A stretch of DNA of 64,000 bases from DASTFY01 sp963829955. GTDB lineage: Bacteria > Actinomycetota > Acidimicrobiia > Acidimicrobiales > Ilumatobacteraceae. The notes beneath the pieces are model-generated. The model searched no databases and had not been told where the DNA came from. It was given only the letters and a program-made list of their open reading frames with translations. A program made the translations under genes and the position numbers. The DNA lies in NCBI GenBank assembly GCA_963829955.1, contig CAWHKS010000025.1, positions 62,001 through 126,000 of the forward strand, in the 5' to 3' direction. Shown piece by piece: positions 52,596 to 62,692 of this stretch (position 1 is the stretch's first letter; each line of letters starts with the position of its first letter).

Positions 52596-52630
52596 GTCAC
52601 CTGGCGCGATTTGTGCGGGGGAGGTGACCG
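52594..52630. terminator. 9-bp hairpin ending the repeat block
   Basis: CGGTCACCT (52594-52602) and AGGTGACCG (52622-52630) form a perfect stem with a 19-base loop. It closes the repeat array and sits 33 bases past the sufU stop on the other strand, so it may end transcription from both sides. It shares the CGGTCA...TGACCG arms with the repeats. Confidence 0.5.
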
Positions 52631-52662
52631 TGCCGCTTGCCGGCCGCCCGTCGAGACGCGGG

Positions 52663-53151
52663 TCAGTTGGCGCTGGGGTCGGTTGTCTCGGCGTCGTCGA
52701 GACCCTGGGCCAGGGTGTTCCAGGCCAGGGTGGCGCACTTGATGCGGACCGGGTACTTCACGACACCCTGCAACGCCTCGAGGTCGCCGAGCTTCACGTC
52801 CGGCGCACCCTCCTCCGCCTGGCCGTTGTCGTCGTGGTCGTGGCCATCCTCGATGGAGAGCAGTGCCTTGAAGGCCTGGACGAGCGCCCGGGCCTCGGGT
52901 AGCGAGCGGCCCTTCACGGCCTGGGACATCATCGAGGCCGAGCTCTGGCTGATCGAACAGCCTTGGCCCCCGATGCGGATGTCGTCCACCACCCCGTCGC
53001 GCACGGCCAGGTAGACCTGCACCTCGTCGCCGCACAGGGGGTTGAACCCCTCGCTGCGCACGGCGGGCGGGCTGGGCAGCTCACCGCGGTTCCGGGGGTT
53101 GCGGTAGTGGTCGAGGATGATCTCGCGGTACAGGTCTTCGAGGCCGGGCAT
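52663..53151 (-). CDS. sufU: Fe-S cluster assembly protein SufU (IscU-like)
   Basis: Zinc-dependent sulfur acceptor for SufS in Gram-positive type SUF systems. Cys ligands appear in NPLCGDEVQVYL, IGGQGCSISQSSASMM and IKCATLAWNTL. 162 residues; a His/Asp-rich insert (EDGHDHDDNGQAEEG) between the second and third Cys is the usual SufU insertion but is more acidic than typical. ATG at 53151, following GACCAGGAGGACC. Last gene of the suf-2 operon. Confidence 0.94.
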   Translation of the reverse strand: MPGLEDLYREIILDHYRNPRNRGELPSPPAVRSEGFNPLCGDEVQVYLAVRDGVVDDIRIGGQGCSISQSSASMMSQAVKGRSLPEARALVQAFKALLSIEDGHDHDDNGQAEEGAPDVKLGDLEALQGVVKYPVRIKCATLAWNTLAQGLDDAETTDPSAN

Positions 53152-53186
53152 GGCGGCGGTGGTCCTCCTGGTCCCCCTGGTCCCGT

Positions 53187-54418
53187 TCAGAGACCGAAGA
53201 TGTCGGTGGCGGCGTCCAGGGCGTCGACGAGCGCGTCGGCGTCCGGGCGGTCGTTGTACAGGTAGAAGCTGGCCCGGCACGTGGCGCCCACGCCCAGCAC
53301 CCGCATCAGCGGCTTGGCGCAGTGGTGCCCGGCCCGGATGTAGACGTTGGCCTGGTCCAGCACCTGGCTCACGTCGTGGGGGTGCAGGTCGCGGAAGGTG
53401 AAGGACAGCGTCGCCCCGCGGACCTCGACGTTGGTCGGGCCGTGGATCGTGATGTCGTCGCCGTAGCGCTCCTCGAGGGCGCCCATGGCGTAGCCAGCCA
53501 TCTCCATCTCGTGACCCCGCACGTTCGTCATGCCAAGGTCCGTCAGGTAGTCGAGAGCCGCCCCGAAGCCGACCGCCTCGGTGATGGGAGGGGTCCCCGC
53601 TTCGAACTTGTCCGGCAGCGGGGCGGGGGCGAACCCGTCCAGGCGGACATCGGAGATCATGTTGCCGCCGCCGAGGAAGGGCGGCATGGCCTCCAGCAGC
53701 TCCTCGCGTCCCCACAGGACACCGATGCCGGTCGGACCGCACAGCTTGTGGGAGGAGAAGGCGACGAAGTCAGCGTGCATCGCCTGCACGTCCGTCGGGT
53801 TGTGGGGCACGAACTGGCAGGCGTCGACGATCGCCAGCGCACCCGCGGCATGAGCGGCGTCGGAGAGGAGGCCAACGGGGTTGATGGTCCCGAGGACGTT
53901 CGACATGGCGGTGAACCCGAAGGCCTTGGCGCCGTCCAGCAGCCGGTCCAGATCGGTGAGGTCGAGCTGGCCGTCCTCGGTCAGCGGCACCCAACGCAGC
54001 TCGATGCCCCGCTCGGCGGCGAGGAGGTGCCAGGGCACGATGTTGGCGTGGTGCTCCATCTCGGTGAGCACGACGACGTCCCCGGCGGAGAGTTGGGAGC
54101 GTCCCCACGAGTAGGCGACGAGGTTGAGCGCCTCCGTGGCGTTCTTGGTGAAGATCAGCTCGTGCGCGTGGGGGGCGTTGATGAAGCGCTGGGCCTTCCG
54201 GCGGGCACCCTCGTAGGCCTCGGTGGCCTCGGCGGCCAACTTGTAGGCGCTGCGGTTGATGGGCGCGTACGACGTCTCCATGAAACGGCTCATGGCGTCG
54301 ATGACGACCCGCGGCTTCTGGCTGCTGTTGGCCGAGTCGAGGTAGACGATCGGCCGCCCGTCGACCTCGATGTCGAGGATCGGGAAGTCCTTGCGGATCC
54401 TGGCGACGTCGAGCGTGC

Positions 54419-54422
<4 letters not shown>
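53187..54422 (-). CDS. sufS: cysteine desulfurase SufS
   Basis: PLP enzyme that takes sulfur from cysteine for cluster assembly. YLDSANSSQKPRVVIDAMS, TEMEHHANIVPWHLLAAERG, the PLP lysine in AFSSHKLCGPTGIGVLWG near residue 225, and the active Cys in RAGHHCAKPLMRVLG near residue 365. 411 residues, group II (SufS/CsdA). GTG start overlapping sufC2 by four bases. SufU follows after 35 bases. Confidence 0.95.
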
Positions 54423-55213
<791 letters not shown>

Positions 55214-55225
55214 GGTTCTGAGTCT

Positions 55226-55251
55226 ATTACCACTACGCGCATAGTGGTAAT
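55226..55251 (-). promoter_or_regulatory. suf-2 promoter palindrome ATTACCACTA-N6-TAGTGGTAAT
   Basis: Perfect 10-bp arms around CGCGCA. On the minus strand TTACCA (-35-like) and TAGACT (-10) are 18 bases apart with the palindrome filling the spacer, so a bound protein would block RNA polymerase. The ACTA-N6-TAGT core equals that of the sufB dyad at 37946-37959. Confidence 0.7.
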
Positions 55252-55321
55252 GCCTTCGACCTGCGACGACCTCCCTCCACCGGCTCGTCACATCGGCCGG
55301 CGAGCAGGCAGACTGGCCGGC

Positions 55322-55777
55322 GTGAGCGATCCCGGTTCCAGCCCCGACCAGCCCCTCGACAGCCCGCGCGACTGGGTCAACGAGCACATCGGCCGCTACC
55401 TGGCCACCGGCGGCCAGGACGGCCACGAGTGGAACGGCACGTCCTGCCTCCTGCTGACCTACCAGGGCGCCGAGTCCGGGACATGGCGGCGTACGGCGCT
55501 GATCTACGGCCGCCACGGCGATGCCCTCGCCCTCGTCGCCTCCAAGGGTGGCGCACCGACGGATCCGGCCTGGTACCGCTCGCTCGTCGCCCATCCCGAC
55601 GCCCGGGTGCAGGTGATGGACGAGGTCTTCGCCGTTCGGGCGAGGACCGCCGATGCCGACGAGCGGGCAGCCATCTGGCCGGTGATGACCGCGCAGTGGC
55701 CGGCCTACGACGAGTACGTGGGGAAGGCCAAGGCGGCCGGGCGGGAGATCCAGGTGGTCGTCCTCGAGCGGGCCTGA
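55322..55777 (+). CDS. deazaflavin-dependent nitroreductase-family protein (Ddn-like)
   Basis: 151 residues of the F420H2-dependent Ddn/FDOR-A type: DWVNEHIGRYLATGGQDGHE, LLLTYQGAESGTWRRTALIY, GDALALVASKGGAPTDPAWY and LVAHPDARVQVMDEVFAVRA. Such enzymes reduce quinones or nitro compounds with F420H2, which fits actinobacteria. GTG start at 55322; divergent from suf-2 with 108 bases between the start codons, and convergent with the response regulator. Confidence 0.9.
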   Translation: MSDPGSSPDQPLDSPRDWVNEHIGRYLATGGQDGHEWNGTSCLLLTYQGAESGTWRRTALIYGRHGDALALVASKGGAPTDPAWYRSLVAHPDARVQVMDEVFAVRARTADADERAAIWPVMTAQWPAYDEYVGKAKAAGREIQVVVLERA

Positions 55778-55803
55778 TTCGCGACGCGCCGGGCCGGCCG
55801 GCC

Positions 55804-56480
55804 TCAGCTCCGGCCACCCTCCAGGCCGAGGCCGGCCTGACGGGCCATCACGATCGCGTTGGAGCGGTCCGAGGCGTGCACTTTGGTCAGCACGTTCGAG
55901 ACGTGGTTGCGGACGGTCTTGGGGTTGAGGACCAGCCGGCGGGCGATCGTCTGGTTGTCGAGGCCCTGGGCGATGAGCTCGAGGATGTCGAGCTCGCGGT
56001 CGGTGAGCGTCGGGAACGCCTTGTTGCGGGTGGGACGACTTCGGGTCTGGGCCAGCTCGCTCACCGCCTGGGCCAGCTCCTGGTTGAGTACGACGTCGCC
56101 GCCGGCGACCGCCCGCAGCGCCCACTCCATGCGCTCCGGACCCGTGCCCTTCACGAGGTAGCCGCGAGCGCCGTCGCGCAGCGCGGTCAGCAGGGTGTCG
56201 TGATCCTCGGACATGGTGAGGAGGATCACCTTGACGTCCGGATGGCGCTCGACGAGCAGTCGGTTGACCTCCAGGCCCGAGCCATCGGGGAGACGGACGT
56301 CGAGGAGCACGATGTCGGGCCGGGTCTCCTCCACCAGGGCCGAGACGTCCCCCACCCGCTCGGCTTCGCCCACGAGCTCGATGCCATCCATCTCGGCCAG
56401 CACGCGGCGGCGAGGCCGAGGCGGAACAGCGGATGGTCGTCCACGATGAGCACGCGCAGCGTGTCAGGGGCCGTCGTCAT
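55804..56480 (-). CDS. NarL/LuxR-family response regulator, frameshift near its N-terminus
   Basis: Two-component regulator. The ATG at 56480 gives LRVLIVDDHPLFRLGLA, then the frame breaks near 56401-56412 and the receiver goes on one frame over as LAEMDGIELVGEAERVGDVS, PDIVLLDVRLPDG (phospho-Asp), VILLTMSEDH and GARGYLVKG. The C-terminal LuxR helix-turn-helix reads TDRELDILELIAQGLDNQTI. One missing base would give about 225 residues. It overlaps the sensor kinase gene by four bases (ATGA), so the pair is a single operon. Confidence 0.9.
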
Positions 56481-58486
56481 GGCAGCACCGCCGGAAGGCG
56501 GACGTGCAGGTGGGTGCCGTGGGGCCGACGTGGGCCGAGGGTCACGCTGCCGCCGAGCTCGGCCGCCCGCTCCCGCATCGCGGCGAGACCGACGCCACTG
56601 CCGGCACCGTTGCCGCTGCGTCCGCTCAGCCCGACACCGTCGTCCACCACGTCGATCTCCACCACATCACGGGCATCGATGCGCAACCAGCAGGTGGCGG
56701 CCTGGGCGTGCCGCACCACGTTGGTCAGCGCTTCGGTGACGATGCGGTAGACGGCCACCTCGACCGCAGCGGGGAGCGCGGGCTCCTGCCCGGGGAGCTC
56801 GACGTGGAGCTGGACGGCGCCGTCGATCGAGCGCGCGAACTCGGCGACCGCGCCCATCAGCCCGAGCTCGTCCAGCGCTGACGGTCGCAGGTCCCGCACG
56901 ATCCGCTTGACCTCGCCGACGGTGGTGTCGACTTCGTCGGCCAGGTGCGACAGGAGGTCCATCGTGGGACGGCCGGCGTCGGTGCGCTCGAGCTGGCGGA
57001 TGGCGGTGCGCAGGCCGAGGGAGATGCCGGTGAGGGCCGGGCCGAGACCGTCGTGGAGATCCCGCCGGAGCCGGCGCCGCTCCTCCTCGCGAGCGGACAG
57101 GACGGCCAGGGATGACCGGCGCAGGTCGGCGGCCAGGCGGACCCAGCTCACGGCCAGCGCGAGAGGCGCCGCGAGCTCTTCGAGCGTTGCCTCGTCACGC
57201 GGCCGCAGCGACGGCGCGTCAGCCCAGCCCACGATCACGCGCCCTACCACCTCGTCGTGGTGACGGAGCAGGAGCTCGTGGCGGCGGCCGAGCCCGGCCC
57301 TCGGCGCGTCGTCGGCCTCGTACTCCGCGGCCCGCTCCCACCCGGCCCGGGAGGCGACCTCGATGACCACGGAGTCGAGGCACATCTCCCGGCCGAGGCT
57401 GGTGGCGAGCGCGGGGAGCAGGTCGTCGCCCGGACCGACCGCGCTCACGTGGGCCATCACCTGGCGGACGAGGGACAGCGTGTCGTCGCGGGAGCCGTAG
57501 ACCAGGCGATCGACCAGCTCGCGGATGTGCTGGCGGGCGGGCTCGACCAGCAGCGCGATCACCCCCGTGGCGGCGACGAGCAGCCACGTTGGCCCGCTTC
57601 CCCCGACCATGCGGCCCAACCCGGCGACGAGGCCCGTGTAGATGACGACGATGCCTGCGGCCAGCAGCACCCACTCCAGGAACTGGTGCGAGGCCCGCTC
57701 CAGGCCGCTCGGGGCGAGGCGCACGATCTCGATGAGGGCACCGACCACGAGGAGCGGGACGGTGGCGATGAGCAGCATCGGGGCCACGACGTTCGGCGCC
57801 GTCAGCCACTCCGCCGGACCGTCGAACAACGACGGGAGGACGCCGAGCACCGCGACAACGCCGCCCGCCAACAGCCACGCCGGCAGCGGATCGTCGCCAC
57901 TACGGCGCCGCATTCTCCAGCGCACCGCCAGCAGGACGACGGCCGTGACGGCCACCAGAGCGACGATGGCAGGGCCGGTCCAACCGTCCGGGTCGATGGC
58001 GGTGACGGCGATGCCGACCGCGGCGAGCACCATCGCGCCGCGCACGCGGATGTCCCGTCGCCAGGCGCGCGGGAGCAGGGCGAGGAGGACCAGGGTGGCC
58101 AGCGTTCCGCCGCCCACCAGCCACATCCAGGTCGACAGGTCGGCCAGCCACTCCCAGCGCACCGCCTGCTCCCGGCCGAGCTCGTAGCCGCGGTACTGCG
58201 TGGACAGCGCGTCGAGCAGGGCGCAGACGCCGACGACGAGGAACAGCCCTCCGAGCAGGCGCCGGTCCCGGCGGGCCGTCAGGATGGCGGCGGCCGGCAG
58301 GTAGGCGACGCCGATCACCAGGCCGGCCACCAGCCACCAGTTCTGGCCTTCGGGCTCGTCGCCGGCGTTGGCCACCCGCAGGGCGACCACCGCCGCGGCG
58401 ATGACGAGGGCGACGCCGAGCGCCAGCCCCACCCGCGCCCGGGTGGCGCCGGCCAGACCGGCTGCCTGATCGCCCGGTCGCGCCAC
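56477..58486 (-). CDS. sensor histidine kinase (HisKA_3 type) with multi-pass membrane domain
   Basis: 669 residues from GTG 58486. The N-terminal half is hydrophobic with about ten membrane segments (ALGVALVIAAAVVALRVA, LVGGGTLATLVLLALLPRAW, IVALVAVTAVVLLAV and others). A GAF-like region follows around residues 340-440. The phosphorylated His is in RRRLRRDLHDGLGPALTGIS, and the ATPase domain has ALTNVVRHAQAA and VDDGVGLSGRSGNGAGSGVG. Partner of the downstream response regulator. The long membrane part suggests sensing at or in the membrane; the signal is unknown. Confidence 0.9.
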   Translation of the reverse strand: MARPGDQAAGLAGATRARVGLALGVALVIAAAVVALRVANAGDEPEGQNWWLVAGLVIGVAYLPAAAILTARRDRRLLGGLFLVVGVCALLDALSTQYRGYELGREQAVRWEWLADLSTWMWLVGGGTLATLVLLALLPRAWRRDIRVRGAMVLAAVGIAVTAIDPDGWTGPAIVALVAVTAVVLLAVRWRMRRRSGDDPLPAWLLAGGVVAVLGVLPSLFDGPAEWLTAPNVVAPMLLIATVPLLVVGALIEIVRLAPSGLERASHQFLEWVLLAAGIVVIYTGLVAGLGRMVGGSGPTWLLVAATGVIALLVEPARQHIRELVDRLVYGSRDDTLSLVRQVMAHVSAVGPGDDLLPALATSLGREMCLDSVVIEVASRAGWERAAEYEADDAPRAGLGRRHELLLRHHDEVVGRVIVGWADAPSLRPRDEATLEELAAPLALAVSWVRLAADLRRSSLAVLSAREEERRRLRRDLHDGLGPALTGISLGLRTAIRQLERTDAGRPTMDLLSHLADEVDTTVGEVKRIVRDLRPSALDELGLMGAVAEFARSIDGAVQLHVELPGQEPALPAAVEVAVYRIVTEALTNVVRHAQAATCWLRIDARDVVEIDVVDDGVGLSGRSGNGAGSGVGLAAMRERAAELGGSVTLGPRRPHGTHLHVRLPAVLP

Positions 58487-58667
58487 TCGAGCCTCCGTTC
58501 TGTGCCCTCGGTGCCCCTCTGCGCCCCTCTGCCAGGAGCGCCGTTCACCCAACCGTACGGCGGTGGGCGTCCCGCGGGCATGGTACCGGGGTCCTGAGCG
58601 CGGCTCGGGCCCAGATCGGGACCCCAGCCCGGTGTTTCCGGGACGGCCGGAGGGGCACGGTTCGAGG

Positions 58668-60272
58668 GTGACCAGCGCCCGCGTGCAAGACGGCGCCCTG
58701 GCCGCGGCTCGCCCGGTGCTGGTGAGCGGCTGGGCGGGAGCGGTGGCTGCGGCCGTGGCCGCGCTGGCGGCGGTGGCCGGGTGGCGGGGCGCCGACGTGC
58801 CCAACTACCTGTTCCGGATCGAGCTGTTCCGCCGGGACGGGTTCACCATCTGGAGCTCGGCCTGGTACGGCGGGCACCACACGCCTGGCTACAGCGTGCT
58901 CCTGGCCCCACTGGCGGCCGCGGTGGGACCAGTGCTGGTCGGGGCGGGGAGCGCGATCGTCGCCGCTGTCTGCTTCGACCGGCTGCTCCGGCGCCTGCCC
59001 GCCGTCGAGCCGCGGCGAGCGACGATCGCGTCGGCGCTGTTCGCGGCGGGCACGGTCGTGAACCTGGCCGTCGGGCGACTGGCGTTCGCGCTCGGCCTCG
59101 CGCTCGGGCTGGCTGCCTTGGCCACCGGACGGCGAACGGCGGTGGGTGGTGTGGCGGCCGCCGTTCTGTCGGTGGCGACCGCGCTGGCCAGCCCCGTCGC
59201 CGGGTGCTTCCTCGCCCTGGCCTGGTTGGCGATGGCCATCGCCTCGCGCCGGCGCGGACCCCTCGTGTGGGCGTCGTGCGCGCTGGCTCCAGTGGCCGTG
59301 CTGGCTCTCCTGTTTCCCGAAGGCGGACGGTTCCCGTTCAGCCTGGGTGCGCTGACGGTCACCCTCGCCGTGTGCTTCGCGGCGTGGGGGCTGCTGCCCC
59401 GCGCGTGGAGCGCGGTGCGGATCGGCGCCGCGCTCTACGCGGCGGCCGCGCTCGTCACCTTCGCCGTGCCCAATGCCTTGGGCGCCAACATCACCCGGCT
59501 CGGTATGTTCGTCGCGCTCCCCCTCCTCGTCGCCGCGCCGCTGCGGCGCCCGCGGCGCGTCCCGATGGCGGCGATGGTCGTGCTCGGTCTGTTGTTCGCC
59601 TGGTGGCAGTGGTCCCCGGCCATCGACGCCATGACCCGCAGCAGCCGCGACGCGTCGACCGAGGCGACGTTCTACGCGCCGCTGCTCGAGTACCTGCGCC
59701 AGGCCGACCCGCCGGCGGAGCGCATCGAGATCCCGTTCACGAGGCGGCACTACGAGGCGGTGCACGTCGCGCCCGAGGTGCCGCTGGCCCGGGGCTGGCA
59801 GCGGCAGCTCGACATGAAGCTGAACCCGCTTTTCTACGAGCCCGGCGGGCTCGGCCCCCGCGAGTACCACCAGTGGTTGCACGACACGGGTGTCGACTAC
59901 GTGGCACTGCCGGACGCTGAGCTCGACGCGTCGGCGGAGGCGGAGGTGGCGCTGCTCCGACGCGGCCAGCCGGGACTCGAGCGGGTGTGGGAGGGCGACG
60001 ACTGGACGGTGTGGCGCGTGGTCGACAGCCCGGGCCTGGTGGACGGGCCGGCCGAGCTGGTGGAGCAGACAGCGGACACGCTGACGCTCAGGGCCTGGTC
60101 GGCCGGCACCGTTCTCGTCCGTGTGCGGCCGAGCCCCTGGTGGACGGTCGACGGTTCCGGCTGCGTGGCCGAGACCGCCGAGGAGGAGTGGGTGCGGGTG
60201 GAGGTGGAGCGTCCCGGGCCGCTCGTCCTGCACCAGGTGCTGGTGGGAGAGCGCGTCCGCTGCCCGACCTGA
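58668..60272 (+). CDS. multi-pass membrane protein of unknown function
   Basis: 534 residues from GTG 58668. About nine hydrophobic segments in the first 330 residues, then a soluble C-terminal part of about 200 residues. An early motif FTIWSSAWYGGHHTPGYSVL lies in the first loop; similar W-Y-GGH-x-PGYS patterns occur in uncharacterised actinobacterial membrane proteins related to glycosyltransferase or polymer-export families, from memory. The C-terminal ends TPWWTVDG-like (RPSPWWTVDGSGC). Divergent from the sensor kinase, with 181 bases between; followed at 24 bases by a phosphatase gene. Confidence 0.7.
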   Translation: MTSARVQDGALAAARPVLVSGWAGAVAAAVAALAAVAGWRGADVPNYLFRIELFRRDGFTIWSSAWYGGHHTPGYSVLLAPLAAAVGPVLVGAGSAIVAAVCFDRLLRRLPAVEPRRATIASALFAAGTVVNLAVGRLAFALGLALGLAALATGRRTAVGGVAAAVLSVATALASPVAGCFLALAWLAMAIASRRRGPLVWASCALAPVAVLALLFPEGGRFPFSLGALTVTLAVCFAAWGLLPRAWSAVRIGAALYAAAALVTFAVPNALGANITRLGMFVALPLLVAAPLRRPRRVPMAAMVVLGLLFAWWQWSPAIDAMTRSSRDASTEATFYAPLLEYLRQADPPAERIEIPFTRRHYEAVHVAPEVPLARGWQRQLDMKLNPLFYEPGGLGPREYHQWLHDTGVDYVALPDAELDASAEAEVALLRRGQPGLERVWEGDDWTVWRVVDSPGLVDGPAELVEQTADTLTLRAWSAGTVLVRVRPSPWWTVDGSGCVAETAEEEWVRVEVERPGPLVLHQVLVGERVRCPT

Positions 60273-60295
60273 CGCCGGTGGGCGAGGATGGAGGG

Positions 60296-61369
60296 ATGCG
60301 AGCCGTCCTCCTCGTCCTCGACGCGCAGCCCCACCGCCACGTCGATCCGGCGGTCACGCCGGTGCTGTGCGAGCTGGCGGCCGCCGGCGGGTGTGCGGTC
60401 GACGGCGGCCGGGCGGTGCTGACGAGCGCCACCTACCCGAACCATGCCAGCTTCGTCACCGGCACGGATGCCGCCGGGCACGGTCTCTACGCCAACCACG
60501 TCGTGCGCGATGGCCGCGTGGCGCGGGCCTACGAGGTGGGCCCGGCCGGGCCGACCGTGTTCAGTGCCTGCCGGGACGCCGGCCGCCGGGCTGTGGCCGT
60601 GTTCGGTGACCACCACCTGGTCCCGGTCATGGGCGCCGGCGACGCCGCCACGCACTGGCCGCCCGAGGGCCAACTGCCGGAGGACCACCGTCTGGACGAG
60701 TTCGGGTACCTGCACGACTCCGGCACGATCGAGGTCTTGTGCGAGGCGGCCGCCGGCCCGTGGGACGTCCTCGTTGCACAGCTCAACGGGCCGGACACGG
60801 CCGCGCACCTCTACGGACCGGACAGCGACACCGCGCTCGCGATCTACGCCGAGACGGACGCCTGTCTGGGGTGGTTGGTCGAGGCACTGCAGCCCCGGTG
60901 GGACGACACGGTCCTCATGGTCGTCAGCGACCACGATCAGACGGCGGTGAACGACGACGAACCCATCGATCTGCAGGCTGTCGCGGCCGCGGCCGGAGTC
61001 GATGCCATCGTCATCCTGGAGGGCGACGGCGCGGTGATCGTCGGCGACGACCGGACTGCCGGCGCATGGCTCGACGGTGTTCCCGGTGTGGACGGCACCT
61101 CGGAGCTGGCGCCGGGGTGGCGGTTCGTGTCGGCCGAGACCGGGCGTTGGTTCGCTCCTGCCGGTACCGCCGTGTCGCTGCGCGGCGTCCACGGCGGGTC
61201 GTCGACGCGGACACAGGTGGCCGTCGTCGCCGGCGGTCACCCGGCCGTAGCGGCCATCTCCCGTTCGCTGGCCGACCGACCCCCGGACGCGCCCGACTGG
61301 GCGGTGACGCTGGCCGATCTGCTCGAGATCGAGCTGGCGGGGGCCACCGGCCGCTCGCTCCTCGCTTGA
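60296..61369 (+). CDS. alkaline phosphatase/nucleotide pyrophosphatase-family hydrolase
   Basis: 357 residues. The metal-site and nucleophile region LTSATYPNHASFVTGTDAAG (Thr as likely nucleophile), then NGPDTAAHLYGPDS, VSDHDQTAV and GVHGGSSTRTQV match the type I phosphodiesterase/nucleotide pyrophosphatase fold. No signal peptide, so cytoplasmic. ATG 60296 after GGAGGG. It overlaps the MATE gene start by four bases. Confidence 0.82.
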   Translation: MRAVLLVLDAQPHRHVDPAVTPVLCELAAAGGCAVDGGRAVLTSATYPNHASFVTGTDAAGHGLYANHVVRDGRVARAYEVGPAGPTVFSACRDAGRRAVAVFGDHHLVPVMGAGDAATHWPPEGQLPEDHRLDEFGYLHDSGTIEVLCEAAAGPWDVLVAQLNGPDTAAHLYGPDSDTALAIYAETDACLGWLVEALQPRWDDTVLMVVSDHDQTAVNDDEPIDLQAVAAAAGVDAIVILEGDGAVIVGDDRTAGAWLDGVPGVDGTSELAPGWRFVSAETGRWFAPAGTAVSLRGVHGGSSTRTQVAVVAGGHPAVAAISRSLADRPPDAPDWAVTLADLLEIELAGATGRSLLA

Positions 61370-62677
61370 ACCGACCCGACCTCTTCCGGAGCCCGCTCGA
61401 CCGCCGGATCACCGCGCTCGCACTGCCGGCCTTCGGCACGCTGGCCGCGGAGCCGCTCTACCTCGTGGCCGACACCGCCATCGTCGGCCGCCTCGGGACG
61501 GACCCGCTCGCCGGCCTCGCCCTGGCGGCGTCCGTGCTGCTCTTCGTCACCGCGCTGTGCAGCTTCCTGGCCTACGGCACCACGCCCCGCCTGGCGCGCG
61601 CCCGCGGAGCGGGGAACGAGCCCGGCGCGGCCAACGTCGGGGTCCAGGCGCTCTGGCTCGCCCTCCTGCTCGGGTTGCCGCTGGCGCTGGCGCTCGCCGT
61701 CCTGGCCCGGCCGCTCTCGCTTCTGCTCGGAGGCGAGGGTGCGGCGCTCGATGCCGCCGTCACGTACCTGCGCATCAGCGCGTTCGGGGTGCCGTTCATA
61801 CTCGTGGCCCTCGTCGGTGCCGGTGTCTTTCGCGGCGTGGCCGACCTGCGCACGCCGCTGGCCATCGTGGCCGTCGCCGCGCTGACCAACGTTGCCGTCG
61901 AGCTGGTGGCCGTCTACGGCCTCGACCTCGGCATCGCCGGGTCGGCCTGGAGCACGGTCCTCGTGCAAGTCCTCGCCGCCGGGGCCTACCTGCTGCTCAT
62001 GCGGCCCCATCTCCGCGCCGCGGGTTCGCATCGCCCCGACCGGGTCGAGCTGAATCGGCTGCTCCGGTCGGGTGCGCACCTCGTCGTGCGGGTGCTCTCG
62101 CTCATCGCGGCATTCGCGATCGCCACCGCGGTGGCCGCCCGGGTCGACACGCCCACCGTCGCCGCGCACCAGGTCGTCAACACGATGTTCACCCTGTTGG
62201 CGCTCTCCCTCGATGCCTTCGCCATCCCCGCCCAGACCCTGGTCGCCGAGGCGCTCGGGGCGAGTGACGTGGGCCTGGCCCGGCGGGTCGGCGAGCGGGT
62301 GCTCGTGCTCTCGGTGGTGGTGGGGATCGGCGTCGAGCGCGGTCGTCGTGATGACGGCGCCGCTGTTGGCGCGGGTGTTCAGCGCCGACCCGGCCGTCGT
62401 CAGCCGGACCGTGGCCGGCTTGGTCGTGCTCGGGCTGATGCTCCTGCCCGGGGCCGTGGCCTTCGCTCTCGACGGGGTGCTGATCGGCGCCGGCGACGTG
62501 CGCTTCCTCGGCCGGGCCATGCTGATCGCGCTGGTCGTCTACTTGCCCTTCGCCGTGCTGCCCCTGGCCTGGCCGGCCCTGGGCATCGTCGGCGTGTGGA
62601 GCGCGCTGGCCGTGTGGATGGTGGCCCGGGCGGTGCTCATGCACCGCCGCTTCCGGGGACCGGCCTGGCTGCAGTGA
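61366..62677 (+). CDS. MATE-family efflux protein, frameshift near residue 320
   Basis: Multidrug and toxin extrusion transporter. TTG 61366 gives LNRPDLFRSPLDRRITALAL, then PAFGTLAAEPLYLVADTAIV and VGRLGTDPLAGLALAASVLL, DinF-like. At about 62325-62335 the frame changes by one base: after LVLSVVVGI the protein continues one frame over as ASSAVVVMTAPLLARVFSAD ... VLMHRRFRGPAWLQ to 62677. One extra base would explain it. Natural length about 436 residues with 12 helices. Confidence 0.87.
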
Positions 62678-62692
62678 GCGGCCTCCGGGGGC

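Noticed and set aside
58655..58675. GGTTCGAGGGTGACC resembling a tRNA T-arm
   Set aside because: No acceptor, D-arm or anticodon stem could be drawn around it; no tRNA was found anywhere in the window.
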